A stretch of DNA of 64,000 bases from Bacteroides timonensis (GCF_000513195.1 NZ_CBVI010000073.1:43662-107661), one strand, 5' to 3'. Shown: positions 44,121 through 54,917, counted from the stretch's first letter. Translations and numbers: made by a program. Notes: generated from the sequence alone by a model not told the origin.

Positions 44121-44455
44121 ATGTATAGCAGCGAAGATCTTGAAAGATTTTATTTTCAGTATCAAACCGAGGCAGTCCCTCATGGCCTGTCTCTTCAGTC
44201 CTTCTGTTCAAGGAATAACGTACCTTACAACATTTTTCATAAATGATACAAGGATACCCGCAGAAGATTAGTGACAGTTCAAAAGTGGATGGTGTTCCTT
44301 CGGGTCCCACATCAGAAGCCGGGAAAAGACCCGAGGAGGCATCCCTTCGTATCTCCGTGAAACTAACCTTTAGCACTGGCTTGCATATCCTCCAAAAAGA
44401 TCTGGATTATCCTGGTCTATACCGTCTGATTCAAAAGCTGGAGGGCCTATGTTGA
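44121..44455 (+). pseudogene. tnpA: IS66 tnpA accessory gene, broken
   Basis: Aligns by eye with the intact tnpA at 57068 (MYSYNDFERLFL versus MYSSEDLERFYF; VPYNLFEKWYKDTR versus VPYNIFHK-stop-YKDTR). The Trp codon TGG has become TGA at 44247, and the C-terminal part (KVDGVPSGPTSEAGKRPEE to KLEGLC) continues in another frame, so there is a further indel. It overlaps tnpB by seven bases. Confidence 0.75.
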
Positions 44456-44772
44456 GTGTGACCGGCATAACCCGCTTCTATTACCTGCGTGGCTTTACTG
44501 ATATGCGTTGTAAGCGTTCACGTGTGCTATCCGTTATTCGTGAACAGTTGCACCGTGAACCTTCAGACGGTGACATTTATACCGTCATGTCGAAAGACTG
44601 CCGTATCGTTCGCCTGTTCGCTTATGATAACCGTGCCTATAGTCTCTTCGAGAAAAAGTTTGTTGTGGGCTATCAGTTTATGCGAATAATCAAAGATGGC
44701 GAGGGTAACGAGGTCACCTACCGGATAGACTGGAAGGACGTAGTCCTTCTGTTGGAGAAGGACTGTGATTAA
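44449..44772 (+). CDS. tnpB: IS66 accessory protein TnpB
   Basis: A 107-residue IS66 Orf2-like protein, intact, with the family pattern FYYLRGFTDMRCKRSRVLSVI, DGDIYTVMSKDCRIVRLFAYDNRAYSLFEKKF. It resembles the TnpB at 57436 closely in sequence and overlaps the broken tnpA. TnpB is needed for IS66 transposition, but with tnpA and tnpC dead it cannot act alone. Confidence 0.85.
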   Translation: MLSVTGITRFYYLRGFTDMRCKRSRVLSVIREQLHREPSDGDIYTVMSKDCRIVRLFAYDNRAYSLFEKKFVVGYQFMRIIKDGEGNEVTYRIDWKDVVLLLEKDCD

Positions 44773-44856
44773 ATCGTTAAAAATAAGATGATTATGTTCT
44801 GTATTTATATGGTTATATCAAGTTTTTTGTATATTTATATCGCAAAAAAGCGGTAT

Positions 44857-46648
44857 ATGGATACGGACGAATTACAACAGTTTATAGTTCAGAAACGCGA
44901 GCTTCCGTCGCAGGAGACCTTCTTGCGTCGTGCTTTTAATCGCTGTGATGATATGTCTGATGAAATAAAGAACCGCTATGTGGAATTCCTTATCGAGCGT
45001 CTGGAGAATGCGGAACTGGATAACCGTGCGATGAAACTGGTGTTGGAGGATCTGACAACAGAGTTATCCCGCTCCAACCAGATGTTGGAAAAATTAAATG
45101 ACTCCTATCCCTTCTTGAGGAAGAGCGCAACTCGCGTAAATCCCTGGAACGAGAGAATATAAAGCTGAAGGAACAACTCAAATCCGCCTGCAAGAACCGT
45201 TTCGGTTCGAAGCGGCAGTCCGAAAAAAGGATGATTCCGGTCCGGATGACGATCCGGTTGACCGTGAGAGGGAGAAGGATGGGTTTGATGGCACGGACGA
45301 ATCATTGGATACCCGTTCCGTACCAGAGTCGGATACACAGGAATCACATCCGACCTCTCCTAATCCTATGAATCTCTCCCACCGTCCGGAAACCTATCGT
45401 ACCATGGGTGTGAACGGACCTCCTGTCAGTCACTTGTCGGATCTCTCCAAGGTTCCCGGCCGTATCCTTGACCGTAAGCTGGTGAAGACCTTCCGTCTGG
45501 ACATCTGTCTTGTGGAGGAACAGTTCGAGATGGTGCGGTACGTGGAGAAGGGTTGCAATCCGCGTTGGGGGTACTTCCCCAGGGAAGGTCACCCGGAAGA
45601 GGTGACCCGTTTTGACGGCACCAAGATAACCCCCGTTTTCCTGCAGGCCATCGCCTACGAGGTATATGTGAAGAACGTGACTTTCAGCCTGTTGCACCAA
45701 TGGCTTGGGGATATGGGCATGACCGTATCGGAGAACACCTTGCGCAACTGGTTGAAGAAAGGCAAGAAATACCTCGACCGTATGGTGGTGGAACTGAAGA
45801 GGATGGCGCTGGAAAAGGATGCCGTGGGCAATTGTGACGAGACGTGGTGCAAGGTCCGTAAATATGACCATTACAAGAAATGCTATATGTGGGTCATGGT
45901 CAACAAGGCGGAACGTGTGGTGATTTTCTTTTACGAGGACGGTTCCCGTGGTCGTGACGTGCTGACGAACTTTCTTGGTGATGCCGAGCTGAAGGCTCTC
46001 ATGTCGGACGGTTATAATGTCTATGTATTTATCGGTGACGAGTTGAAAACGGACAGGTATAAGGATACTGACCATCAGGTCCGTCTGGCGCACGTGAGGG
46101 CGAAGTTCGTGAAGGCCCGGATGGAGGGTGGCGACAAGAGGGCTGATGTATTCCTTGAAAATATAAACCTGCTTTTCCGTTTTGAAAGGGAGTATGACAG
46201 GGAGATGCTCACCGATGTGGAACGTACCCGACGACGGCGGGGGCGCCGACCATGGAGGCTATGATAAATATGCGGGCAAACCTTTTGCGGGAGTTGAAAA
46301 GCGAGGAGGAGCAGAAAAGTTGTTATATGCGGGAGGCCCTGAATTATCTTCACAAGTTTTGGAAGGAAGCCTTCACTTATATAAAGGACGGCCGTTATTC
46401 GATCTCGAACAATCTGGCGGAACGGGCGGTGCGTCCCCTTTACCACCAAACGAAAGAACTCCCTGCACTTCGGCAGCGACGAGGGTGCAGAGATTGCTGC
46501 CGTATATCATAGCGTAATCAGCACGGTGAAGCTGCAAGGCAGGTCCACGTGGGATTATCTTGGCAAATTTTTTACCGGAATTTTTAACGGTTGCAGAGAT
46601 TTTTTGAGTCTGGAACCGCAAAATATAGACTTGGCCGTATGCCAATAG
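44857..46648 (+). pseudogene. tnpC: IS66 transposase TnpC, multiply frameshifted
   Basis: Starts MDTDELQQFIVQKRELP and is open to about 45110, then continues in other frames; the longest piece is 45224-46264. At least four single-base shifts are needed (near 45110, 45225, 46230 and 46440). The DDE residues are visible in pieces: NCDETWCKV, MSDGYNVYV and NNLAERAVRP. The last piece ends with FGSDEGAEIAAVYHSVIST and stops at 46648. Not functional. Confidence 0.8.
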
Positions 46649-46748
46649 TTAAAAACCAATCGAATCTAATGGCAATTTTTTGTGAGGCACCCATTCTGGT
46701 GCCTTATAAAAAGGATGTGCCCTAAATTGAGTATTAACTTCCCCTCCT

Positions 46749-47615
46749 CAGTTTTTGCGAGAGAGCAAAGCACTCTATGATAACCTTTATCCAAGTCGTA
46801 TCATCGTAGGTTATCCCAAGATGATTCGTCAACCTGAGTTTAAGGAAGAGAACGATGCTATCATCCAGATTGTAGGTAATCACATGGAGGAAGCTGCTCA
46901 CACCTTTGCAAAACTTCTGCAAGAAGGCGTTATCAAAGAAAATATCGATACTCTCTTCATGGGCTTGAAGGAAGCCGAAGCAGTAAAACTCTTCGCCAAT
47001 ACATATTTGGCACTGCGTGTATCATATTTCAACGAACTCGATACTTATGCCGAAATCAAAGGCCTCGATACTGCAGCTATTATCAATGGTGTAGGTCTCG
47101 ACCCACGCATTGGTACACATTATAATAATCCTTCATTTGGCTATGGTGGCTACTGCTTGCCAAAAGATACCAAGCAATTGTTGGCAAACTATGCCGATGT
47201 GCCACAGAATATGATGACCGCCATTGTAGAGAGTAACCGTACTCGCAAGGATTACATTGCGGATGCTGTATTGCGTAAAGTTGGTTGGTATGATTACTCA
47301 ACCAACAATCAGTTCAATGGTTCAAAAGAGCAAGTGACAATAGGTGTATACCGTTTGACCATGAAGTCTAACTCGGACAATTTCCGTCAGAGTGCAATTC
47401 AAGGCATCATGAAGCGCATCAAAGCCAAAGGTGCAAATGTGATTATCTATGAGCCTACATTGAATGATGGTGATTTGTTCTTTGGCAGCAAGGTGGTGAA
47501 TGACTTGACAAAATTCAAAGATTTAAGCCACGCCATTATCGCCAATCGTTTTGATGACTATCTGAGCAACGTAGAGGAGAAAGTTTATACACGTGATATA
47601 TTTAGACGTGATTAA
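46749..47615 (+). pseudogene. 5'-truncated nucleotide-sugar (UDP-glucose) dehydrogenase
   Basis: The reading frame begins at FLRESKALYDNLYPSRIIVG and runs to the normal C-terminus, about 288 residues. The family's N-terminal NAD-binding Rossmann part of about 140 residues is missing. The remaining part keeps the active-site loop YGGYCLPKDTKQL with its Cys. Homology starts only 21 bases after the end of IS66 element 1, and the missing 5' half is not on the other side of the element, so insertion and deletion removed it. The intact ugd at 59930 may replace it. Confidence 0.75.
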
Positions 47616-47653
47616 TATATTTTGTATTAAAGCTTCTATAAGTTTTTATATAT

Positions 47654-48829
47654 ATGAAGAAAATAATGCTCGTGTTTGGTACTCGTCCAGAGGCCATCAA
47701 GATGTGTCCGCTTGTGAAGGAACTTCAAAAGCGAAACAATGAGTTTGAAACTATTGTTTGTGTTACAGGCCAGCATAGAGAAATGCTTGACCAAGTGTTA
47801 ACTATCTTTGATGTAAAGCCCGATTTTGACCTTAATATTATGAAGCAAGGTCAGGATCTTACTGATGTCACAGCCCGTGTACTTACAGGACTTCGTGACG
47901 TATTCAAAGAATGTCGCCCTGATGTTGTGCTTGTGCATGGTGATACTACCACATCAACAGCTGGTGCCTTAGCTGCATTCTATGCACAGATTCCTGTAGG
48001 GCATGTGGAAGCAGGACTTCGTACACGCAATATTTATAGTCCATGGCCTGAAGAAATGAATCGTCAGTTGACAGGACGTATTGCTACCTACAATTTCTCA
48101 CCAACACCTCTTTCGGAGAAGAACTTGTTTGAAGAGAAAGCACACGGCAATACCTATGTGACAGGCAATACTGTGATTGGCGCATTGCACATGGTAGTAG
48201 AAAAACTTTCTACCGATGCTGTATTGGCAGAAGAGCAGAACCATGTATTACGCGAAGCGGGCTATGATATCACTCGTTTGGCAAATGGTCGCAAATTGGT
48301 ACTGATTACCGGTCATCGTCGTGAGAACTTTGGCGATGGCTTTATTCATATGGTTACGGCTATGAAGGACTTGTCGGAGAAATATATCGATGTGGACTTT
48401 GTATACCCTATGCACCTTAATCCCAATGTACGCAAACCTATTCACGAAGTATTTGGCGAAGATTTAACACGTCCAAATTTCTTCTTTATCGAGCCACTGC
48501 AATATCTTGAATTTGTGCATTTGATGAGTAAAGCTACCATTGTACTTACAGATTCTGGTGGAATCCAAGAGGAAGCCCCAGGATTAGGCAAACCAGTACT
48601 TGTAATGCGTGATTCTACAGAACGTCCAGAAGCACTTTCTTCAGGAACTGTTCACCTCGTTGGTACAGACTACAATAAGATTGTGAGTGAAGTGAGCATA
48701 TTGTTGGATGATGCAGCTGCTTACGAACGTATGTCGAAAGCTGTCAATCCTTATGGTGATGGTCAGGCGTGCCGTAGAATCGCTGATATTCTTATTGGCA
48801 AAGAGACTGATAGATACGAAGTAAAATAA
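47654..48829 (+). CDS. wecB: UDP-N-acetylglucosamine 2-epimerase (non-hydrolysing)
   Basis: A 391-residue epimerase interconverting UDP-GlcNAc and UDP-ManNAc. It has the family start VFGTRPEAIKMCPLVKEL, VTGQHREMLDQVL, HGDTTTSTAGALAAFY, HVEAGLRT, TGHRREN and the C-terminal SGGIQEEAPGLGKPVLVMRDSTERPE. It is 18 bases upstream of wecC, so both steps to UDP-ManNAcA lie together. It acts in the cytoplasm. Confidence 0.95.
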   Translation: MKKIMLVFGTRPEAIKMCPLVKELQKRNNEFETIVCVTGQHREMLDQVLTIFDVKPDFDLNIMKQGQDLTDVTARVLTGLRDVFKECRPDVVLVHGDTTTSTAGALAAFYAQIPVGHVEAGLRTRNIYSPWPEEMNRQLTGRIATYNFSPTPLSEKNLFEEKAHGNTYVTGNTVIGALHMVVEKLSTDAVLAEEQNHVLREAGYDITRLANGRKLVLITGHRRENFGDGFIHMVTAMKDLSEKYIDVDFVYPMHLNPNVRKPIHEVFGEDLTRPNFFFIEPLQYLEFVHLMSKATIVLTDSGGIQEEAPGLGKPVLVMRDSTERPEALSSGTVHLVGTDYNKIVSEVSILLDDAAAYERMSKAVNPYGDGQACRRIADILIGKETDRYEVK

Positions 48830-48847
48830 TTAATAAAATATAATGTT

Positions 48848-50083
48848 ATGATTAACGTAATTGGTTTAGGTTACATTGGTCTTCCTACCGCCCTTATGAT
48901 GGCGTCTCATGGCGTAGAAGTAGTAGGTACAGACTATAACAGAAAACTTGTTGACACTCTGAATGCTGGTCATACTACTTTCAAGGAAGATGGTCTTGAT
49001 GACCTTTTCAAGGATGCTGTGAAGGCTGGAATTAAGTTTACTACAGAGTATCAGAAAACAGATATGTACATCGTTTCTGTACCAACTCCCTATGACAAAT
49101 TCTCAAAAAAGGTTGATGCTTGCTATGTAGTTGCTGCAGTCAAGGAAGTAATGAAGGTTTGCCCCAAGGGAGCTACTGTAGTCATCGAAAGCACTGTTTC
49201 TCCTGGCACTATCGACAAGTTTGTGCGTCCTGCTATCAAAGCTACCGGTTTCAAGATTGGTGAGGACATCAACCTCGTTCATGCTCCTGAGCGTATCATT
49301 CCTGGCAACATGGTTTATGAACTGCTGTATAATAACCGTACTATCGGTGCCGACAAACGTGAGATAGGTGAGGCAGTGAAGAAGTGTTATGCTTCTTTCT
49401 GTCAGGGCGAGATTGTGGTTACAGACATCCGCACCGCTGAGATGACAAAGGTGGTGGAGAACACTTTCCGTGCAGTAAACATAGCTTTTGCTAATGAACT
49501 GGCTCGTATCTGCCGTCACGACAACATGGATGTGTATGAAATAGTTAAAATTTGTAATATGCATCCCCGTGTTAACATTCTTCAGCCTGGTCCTGGCGTA
49601 GGCGGTCACTGTATCTCTGTGGATCCTTGGTTCCTCGTGGGTGACTACCCTCAACTCGCAAAGGTGATTGACGAGAGTATGAAGACCAATGATTCTCAGC
49701 CAACTTTTGTACTTGAGAGAATTTACGAGATTATGGATGGGAATGGTATTACTGACAACCGCAAAGCAGGCCTGTATGGTATCACTTATAAGGAAAATGT
49801 TGATGATATTCGTGAGAGTCCTACTCTTCAGATGCACGACATTCAGACTCGCCACTTGGCACGTCCTCTTAAGAGTTTCGATCCTTTCTTCACTAACATG
49901 GAAATTGTGAAGAATCAGATTCTGGATTTCGATCAGTTCCTGAATGAGGTGGACATGGTGGTGATTATGGTAAAGCATAGCCATATCATCGAGAATCAGG
50001 AGAAACTGAAGGGTAAGATTGTGCTCGACTGCTGCAATGTGATTAGTGCGGAGAAGAGTGGGGCGAAGATTTATCATATTTAA
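48848..50083 (+). CDS. wecC: UDP-N-acetyl-D-mannosamine dehydrogenase
   Basis: A 411-residue NAD-dependent dehydrogenase oxidising UDP-ManNAc to UDP-ManNAcA. The Rossmann motif GLGYIGLPTALMMA is at residues 5-18, the central domain has AEMTKVVENTFRAVNIAFANEL, and the catalytic Cys is in GPGVGGHCISVDPWF. It partners WecB directly upstream. A long open frame on the opposite strand (49103-50077) is a codon-bias shadow. Confidence 0.94.
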   Translation: MINVIGLGYIGLPTALMMASHGVEVVGTDYNRKLVDTLNAGHTTFKEDGLDDLFKDAVKAGIKFTTEYQKTDMYIVSVPTPYDKFSKKVDACYVVAAVKEVMKVCPKGATVVIESTVSPGTIDKFVRPAIKATGFKIGEDINLVHAPERIIPGNMVYELLYNNRTIGADKREIGEAVKKCYASFCQGEIVVTDIRTAEMTKVVENTFRAVNIAFANELARICRHDNMDVYEIVKICNMHPRVNILQPGPGVGGHCISVDPWFLVGDYPQLAKVIDESMKTNDSQPTFVLERIYEIMDGNGITDNRKAGLYGITYKENVDDIRESPTLQMHDIQTRHLARPLKSFDPFFTNMEIVKNQILDFDQFLNEVDMVVIMVKHSHIIENQEKLKGKIVLDCCNVISAEKSGAKIYHI

Positions 50084-50108
50084 TTAGAAGGGAAGGTAAT
50101 CAATCAAT

Positions 50109-51578
50109 ATGTCAAGAGAAAATACGAGTAATTTCAATCAGGCTCTGTGGCTTGGAATAGGGCAGTTATGTACTTTTGTTCTTTCTTTTTTAAGCGCTGC
50201 TATCCTTGCGCGTTATTTTGACAAACAAGAGTACGGAACTTATAAACAGATACTGTATATATATACGACTATGCAGAGTTTGTTTACTATGGGGTTACCA
50301 AGTGCATTTGCTTATTTCATCCCAAGAATGAATGCCAATGAGCAAAAGTCATTGGTTAATGGGTTGACTCGTATTTTCTTGTTGTTGGGTGTAATATTCT
50401 CTTTAAGTCTGTTTTTCTTGGCCAAACCAATTTCAATTTGGTTGAACAACCCAGAATTAGCTGTCGGCATAAAGATATTCTCGCCTTTCCCGCTGTTCAC
50501 TATTCCAGCAATGGGGGTTGAAGGCATATATACTGCATTAAAGAAGACAAAGAGTATTGCTGTATATAATATTGCTTCCAAGGCTATGATGTTGGCTTGC
50601 ATAGTTATACCTGTCATTGTTTTTCATACAACATACAGGGGGGCCATATTGGGCTGGGGGGCAGCATCTTTCATTACATTCTTGATTGCAATGTACATGA
50701 AAAATAAGCCATATATGAAGATAAAACAGGAATTGGTGTCTAATATGTATAATGCCATTTTTGATTACTCGCTCCCTATTATGGGAGCATGTGCATTTGG
50801 CTTCTGTATTCATGCTGCCGATCAATTTTTTGTTAGTAGGTATTATGGAACCGAGGCTTTTGCCGAGTATTCTAATGGATGTCTAAGTATTCCTATTGTT
50901 GCCATGATAGCTTCTTCTGTAAAAAGTGTTCTTCTTCCTCTGTTTTCAAAAGCGGATGCAGAGCGTTCTATGGAAAAAGCAGTGACTACTTACAATAACG
51001 CATTATACGAGTCTGTAAAAATTATTTTCCCTATATTGGCGTTTAGTATGTTTTTTGCCGTAGAGTTGATGGTCTTAATATACGGAGAAAAATATGCTGT
51101 ATCTGGAACATATCTCCGATTCTATATGTTGAAGGACTTTATTGATGTGTTTCCATATTTGGCTGTATTGCTGGCAATAGGTGAAAGTAAGTTTTATATG
51201 CAGACGCATTTTATTGCGGCAGTCTATGTTTGGGCTCTTGATTATATGTTTGTCAGATTCGGAGCACCGGCGTATGTCATTATGCTTGTTGCATCTACTT
51301 CTCAATATCTTATCCGCTTTACATCTTTTGTACATATCAAGAGAAAATCAGGATTCAGTTTGATAAACAAACAAATTCTTGTCTTTATCTCTAAGATTTT
51401 ACTGCACTGCTCGGTTTGCCTAGTGCCAATATTTTTATTGTTGCACAAGGTCGTCTATTTGAGCTCTCCATTTGTGATAATAGCAATAGCTACCATACTT
51501 TTTTATGCTATTCTTTTACCCACAGGATTGATGTTGAAGATTGATTATACGACTTCTATTAAGAAGCTGCTAAAATGA
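50109..51578 (+). CDS. wzx: Polysaccharide flippase (Wzx-like)
   Basis: A 489-residue membrane protein of the polysaccharide transport (MATE-like PST) family with about twelve to fourteen hydrophobic helices. The N-terminus (LWLGIGQLCTFVLSFLSAAILARYFDKQEYGTYKQ) is characteristic. It should flip the lipid-linked repeat unit across the inner membrane. It lies 25 bases after wecC and precedes the polymerase gene. Confidence 0.88.
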   Translation: MSRENTSNFNQALWLGIGQLCTFVLSFLSAAILARYFDKQEYGTYKQILYIYTTMQSLFTMGLPSAFAYFIPRMNANEQKSLVNGLTRIFLLLGVIFSLSLFFLAKPISIWLNNPELAVGIKIFSPFPLFTIPAMGVEGIYTALKKTKSIAVYNIASKAMMLACIVIPVIVFHTTYRGAILGWGAASFITFLIAMYMKNKPYMKIKQELVSNMYNAIFDYSLPIMGACAFGFCIHAADQFFVSRYYGTEAFAEYSNGCLSIPIVAMIASSVKSVLLPLFSKADAERSMEKAVTTYNNALYESVKIIFPILAFSMFFAVELMVLIYGEKYAVSGTYLRFYMLKDFIDVFPYLAVLLAIGESKFYMQTHFIAAVYVWALDYMFVRFGAPAYVIMLVASTSQYLIRFTSFVHIKRKSGFSLINKQILVFISKILLHCSVCLVPIFLLLHKVVYLSSPFVIIAIATILFYAILLPTGLMLKIDYTTSIKKLLK

Positions 51579-51642
51579 TAGTTTGTAGCAGGTATTTGAG
51601 AATTAATTATCATTAGAGATTGTTTTTTGGTGTTGTAGAAGT

Positions 51643-52883
51643 ATGGACGTTGCCCGTTCTCATAGTAAGATAGTTTTCGTAATTTTTATTTTAATATACA
51701 GAATGCTACTAGATATTCTGTATGTGCAAACTATTGCACCTTTCTGGGCTTATTATGGCTTTATTAATGACCCAAGTCACCTTTGTAAAATCCTATCGTG
51801 GATAATTCTGGCTGCTTTTATCGTTATAGTTTTTCCCTATTTGAAGAGCGATGAAGAGTTTTCGTCAGATATTGCATTGATTATTTTTTTCTAAAGATTG
51901 TGCCTTTCACGTCTTTTATAGCTTGTAAACAACAGCCTATAGATTTTATTCTGTGTGAGATATTGTATCTTTTTTTGATATATCTGTTCTTGAAAACTAT
52001 TCATGTTCCTAAACTTTCAAATAAATTTAAGAGTACCACGCTGACTAATCTCATAGTAGCTGTATTGATTGTTACCGTTTTTTTCATTTCTGCCTATTAT
52101 GCTAATTTCAGGCTGAGTTTCAACTTTATTGATGTATATGAAATACGCTTTGAGGCTAGAGACTATGACATGCCTACAATATTGAAATATCTTAGAGGTG
52201 CATCTTCTAATATTCTTCCGGTTGCATTGGCATATGCTCTCAGCAGAAAAAAATATGCTTTTTCTATATTATTGGTATTTGTCATCTTTTTAAGTTTTTC
52301 AACAAACGGGATGAAATCCACTTTGTTTAAGATGATTATCTGTATTTTTCTCTTCTTGCTTTATAAAGTTGATTTCAAAAAATATCTTGGAATCGCCTTT
52401 CTCAGTCTTGCTGTTTTATCATTGCTTGAATGGATTGCCTTGGGTACAAATGTGTTGTCAACTGTGATAGTGCGCCGAGTATTGATGATACCTCAAGTGC
52501 TTGATAGCTTTTATTATGATTTCACTCTAAATAATGGCCCTTTATATTATGGTGGATATCATGGTGAAGATGTTTCATTTGCTATTGGGGCACAATATTG
52601 GTCTAATGGCGAGATTAGGGCTAATAATGGTTTCTTTTCAGATTTTTATATAAATATTGGATTTATAGGATGCATAATATACCCATTGCTATATGTGATT
52701 TTTTTTAAATATTGCGAGGCGGCATTCGGAAAGTCAAATCGTCAAATAGTGATGTTCGTCGCTATTATTGTTATCTATACTTTGATGGGAAGTTCATTTA
52801 CAACTTCACTTTTGACACATGGCCTTTTCTTACTGTTAGTAACAATGTATGTTACACCTTGGGAAAATAATAAAGAACAATAA
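51643..52883 (+). pseudogene. Capsule polymerase (Wzy-like), split by a T7 frameshift
   Basis: Two frames, 51643-51894 and 51900-52883, join into one protein of about 413 residues if one T is added to the seven-T run at 51884-51890 (SSDIALIIFF then LKIVPFTSFIACKQQP). The joined protein has ten or more hydrophobic helices and a long periplasmic loop (YYDFTLNNGPLYYGGYHGED), as in Wzy/EpsG-type polymerases, and its position after wzx supports this. If the indel is real the locus could not polymerise its repeat unit unless slippage restores the frame. Confidence 0.65.
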
Positions 52884-52903
52884 ACCCACAATTGATTATA
52901 ATT

Positions 52904-53827
52904 ATGAATATTAAAAAAACGTTTTTGTATCAATTTTTAAGAGAAAATTATCTTAAGTTGCAAGTTGCAATTAATCCAGAGAAAGAGGTTGATAGATGTT
53001 ATTATCCTCACTTCAACAAACATGTTAACTTGAAAAAACCACATAATTTGATTGAGAAAATATACTGGATGGAGTTACATTCTGATACATCCATGTGGAC
53101 TCTTTGTGCTGATAAATACAGAGTTCGTGAGTATATCTCCAATCTCGGATTATTAGATTATATGCCTAAATTATATGGGCATTGGGATAAAGTCAACGAG
53201 ATTGATTTTAATCAGTTACCAGACAGTTTCGTAATAAAAGCAAATAATGGTTGTGCAACAGTAAAAGTTGTTCCAGATAAGTCTAAGATTAATCTTAGAG
53301 CCTTGCGAAAAGAACTAAAAAGATGGTTGATTCTCCCATATGGTTGGATGCATGCGCAAATTCATTATACAAGAATAAAACCTTGTATATTGGCTGAAGA
53401 ACTATTACATAATGATTATCTTGAACTTTCGCCTAAATCACTGGTTGATTTTAAGGTATATTGTATTAATGGGGAACCTCAATTTATCTGGGTGGCATAT
53501 AATAGAGTTAATATGCATGTACACGTTCAATGTTTCGATACTAATTGGAATCCGAAACCCGAATATGCAAGAAATTCTATGTCGCATTATGTATATGATA
53601 AGAATGATATGGTAGTGAATAAACCTGTGTGCTTGGATGAGATGATGGATATAGCCCGTAAAATTTCAAAGCAGTTCCCTCAAGTAAGAACAGATTTCTA
53701 TGTAGTAAATGGCCGTCCTGTTATTGGAGAGTTGACATTTACTCAAGGGTATGGTTTCTTGAAAGAAGAAGTGTATGACAGAATGGGAGAAATGATAGAT
53801 TTAAGTAAGGTAAAAAAACAAAATTGA
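52904..53827 (+). CDS. ATP-grasp fold, TupA-like protein
   Basis: A 307-residue member of the TupA-like ATP-grasp family found in capsule and teichuronic-peptide loci. Typical features are YWMELHSDTSMWTLCADKYRVREY, FVIKANNGCATVKVVPDKS and ILAEELL followed by DFKVYCINGEPQFIWVAYNR. TupA adds amino acids to polysaccharide uronic acids; with WecB/WecC and Ugd in the same locus, amide-linked substituents on ManNAcA or GlcA are plausible (inference). ATG at 52904 is preferred over the upstream TTG. Confidence 0.75.
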   Translation: MNIKKTFLYQFLRENYLKLQVAINPEKEVDRCYYPHFNKHVNLKKPHNLIEKIYWMELHSDTSMWTLCADKYRVREYISNLGLLDYMPKLYGHWDKVNEIDFNQLPDSFVIKANNGCATVKVVPDKSKINLRALRKELKRWLILPYGWMHAQIHYTRIKPCILAEELLHNDYLELSPKSLVDFKVYCINGEPQFIWVAYNRVNMHVHVQCFDTNWNPKPEYARNSMSHYVYDKNDMVVNKPVCLDEMMDIARKISKQFPQVRTDFYVVNGRPVIGELTFTQGYGFLKEEVYDRMGEMIDLSKVKKQN

Positions 53828-53838
53828 AATTTTAGGAT

Positions 53839-54915
53839 ATGAAGAATATTTCTACAGTGGTTTTCTTCACATATAACTTTCCCTCTAGAAATGATAAGAG
53901 AATCACTCAATTTATAGAAAAAGGATACAAAGTAATTGTCTATGGCTTTGTAGAGAAGTCTCAGTCGCAAAATTATTCAATCATACGACTGGGGAATTAC
54001 CCGCGTAGGATGTCATACTTTAAGCGGCTCTACCATTATTCTATAGATATTAAGAGGGAGGTAGGGAAATTTGACAAACAAACGACCTTGTTTTATTTCT
54101 TTACTCTCAACACCGCTGTTGCTGTTCTTTTTACTAATGGTATTAAATACGTTTATGAGGAGTCTGACATGTTATTTGACAGGCTTAAGACAGGTATAGG
54201 TAAATCATTATTTAAGAATTTGAATCTTAAGATTATTAGGAACTCCTATGTCACGGTTTTTACTTCACAAGGTTTTGCGGACTATTACTATGGCGATAAT
54301 GTTCCAAAGAATATCGTGCTCATACCAAATAAAGTTGACGAGAGGTTGTTCACCTTACCAAAAGTTGAAAAAGAAAAAACCGATATCAAGCATCTTCGAT
54401 TTGCTTTTGTAGGCAACGTACGATATCATACTCTCATTAATATGGCTAAAGTTATAACTTTAAACTTCCCTAACTTTGAGTTCCATTTTTACGGCACTAC
54501 CTATCCTAACATGGAAATAGAGGCGGAATCCTTGAAGGACATCAACAATATTTTCTTTCATGGTGCATTTAAGAACCCGATTGATTTACCGAAGATTTAT
54601 AGCAAGATTGATTTTATTGTTGCTACGTACGACACAACAACCCTTAATCCCCAGTATGCAGAGCCAAATAAAATTTATGAGGCCATTTTCTTTAGAACGC
54701 CAATAATTGTCAGTTATAACAGTTATCTTGCAAACAAAGTTAATAAGTTAAAAGTAGGCTTTGATGTCAATGCCTTGAAAGATGATGAAATAATCAGCAA
54801 GATAAAAGGAATATCTCAAGTTATTTATGATAGCTATGTATCTGCATTGAACGCGATTCCTCAGAAGGAAGCCGTTTCTGATGCGTCTGTTTTATTTGAA
54901 CGAATTTCAAATTAG
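53839..54915 (+). CDS. Glycosyltransferase (GT4-like)
   Basis: A 358-residue GT-B fold protein. The N-terminus VVFFTYNFPSRNDKRITQFIEKGYKVIVYGF and the C-terminal half with FAFVGNVRYHTLINMAK, FHFYGT and NKIYEAIFFRTPIIVSYNSYLANKV (E-x7-E-like nucleotide-sugar binding) fit family 4 enzymes. It starts 11 bases after the TupA-like gene. Donor and acceptor are unknown. Confidence 0.78.
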   Translation: MKNISTVVFFTYNFPSRNDKRITQFIEKGYKVIVYGFVEKSQSQNYSIIRLGNYPRRMSYFKRLYHYSIDIKREVGKFDKQTTLFYFFTLNTAVAVLFTNGIKYVYEESDMLFDRLKTGIGKSLFKNLNLKIIRNSYVTVFTSQGFADYYYGDNVPKNIVLIPNKVDERLFTLPKVEKEKTDIKHLRFAFVGNVRYHTLINMAKVITLNFPNFEFHFYGTTYPNMEIEAESLKDINNIFFHGAFKNPIDLPKIYSKIDFIVATYDTTTLNPQYAEPNKIYEAIFFRTPIIVSYNSYLANKVNKLKVGFDVNALKDDEIISKIKGISQVIYDSYVSALNAIPQKEAVSDASVLFERISN

Positions 54916-54917
54916 TT

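Larger units (their letters stand above)
44064..46728 (+). mobile_element. Decayed IS66-family element 1
   Basis: Terminal inverted repeats share AATTTAGGGC (44064-44073) and its complement GCCCTAAATT (46719-46728). The element carries tnpA, tnpB and tnpC in the IS66 order; tnpA and tnpC are broken. A hairpin AGGCACC/GGTGCCT lies near the right end (46685-46704). The adjoining 8-bp flanks (AAGCCATT, GAGTATTA) are not duplicates, so an insertion followed by deletion is likely. Confidence 0.75.

Noticed and set aside
45344..46093. 249-codon minus-strand frame within IS66 element 1
   Set aside because: Opposite the DDE region of tnpC; antisense shadow.
49103..50077. 324-codon open frame on the minus strand
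   Set aside because: Lies wholly opposite wecC, which has all its motifs; no promoter or start context supports it.
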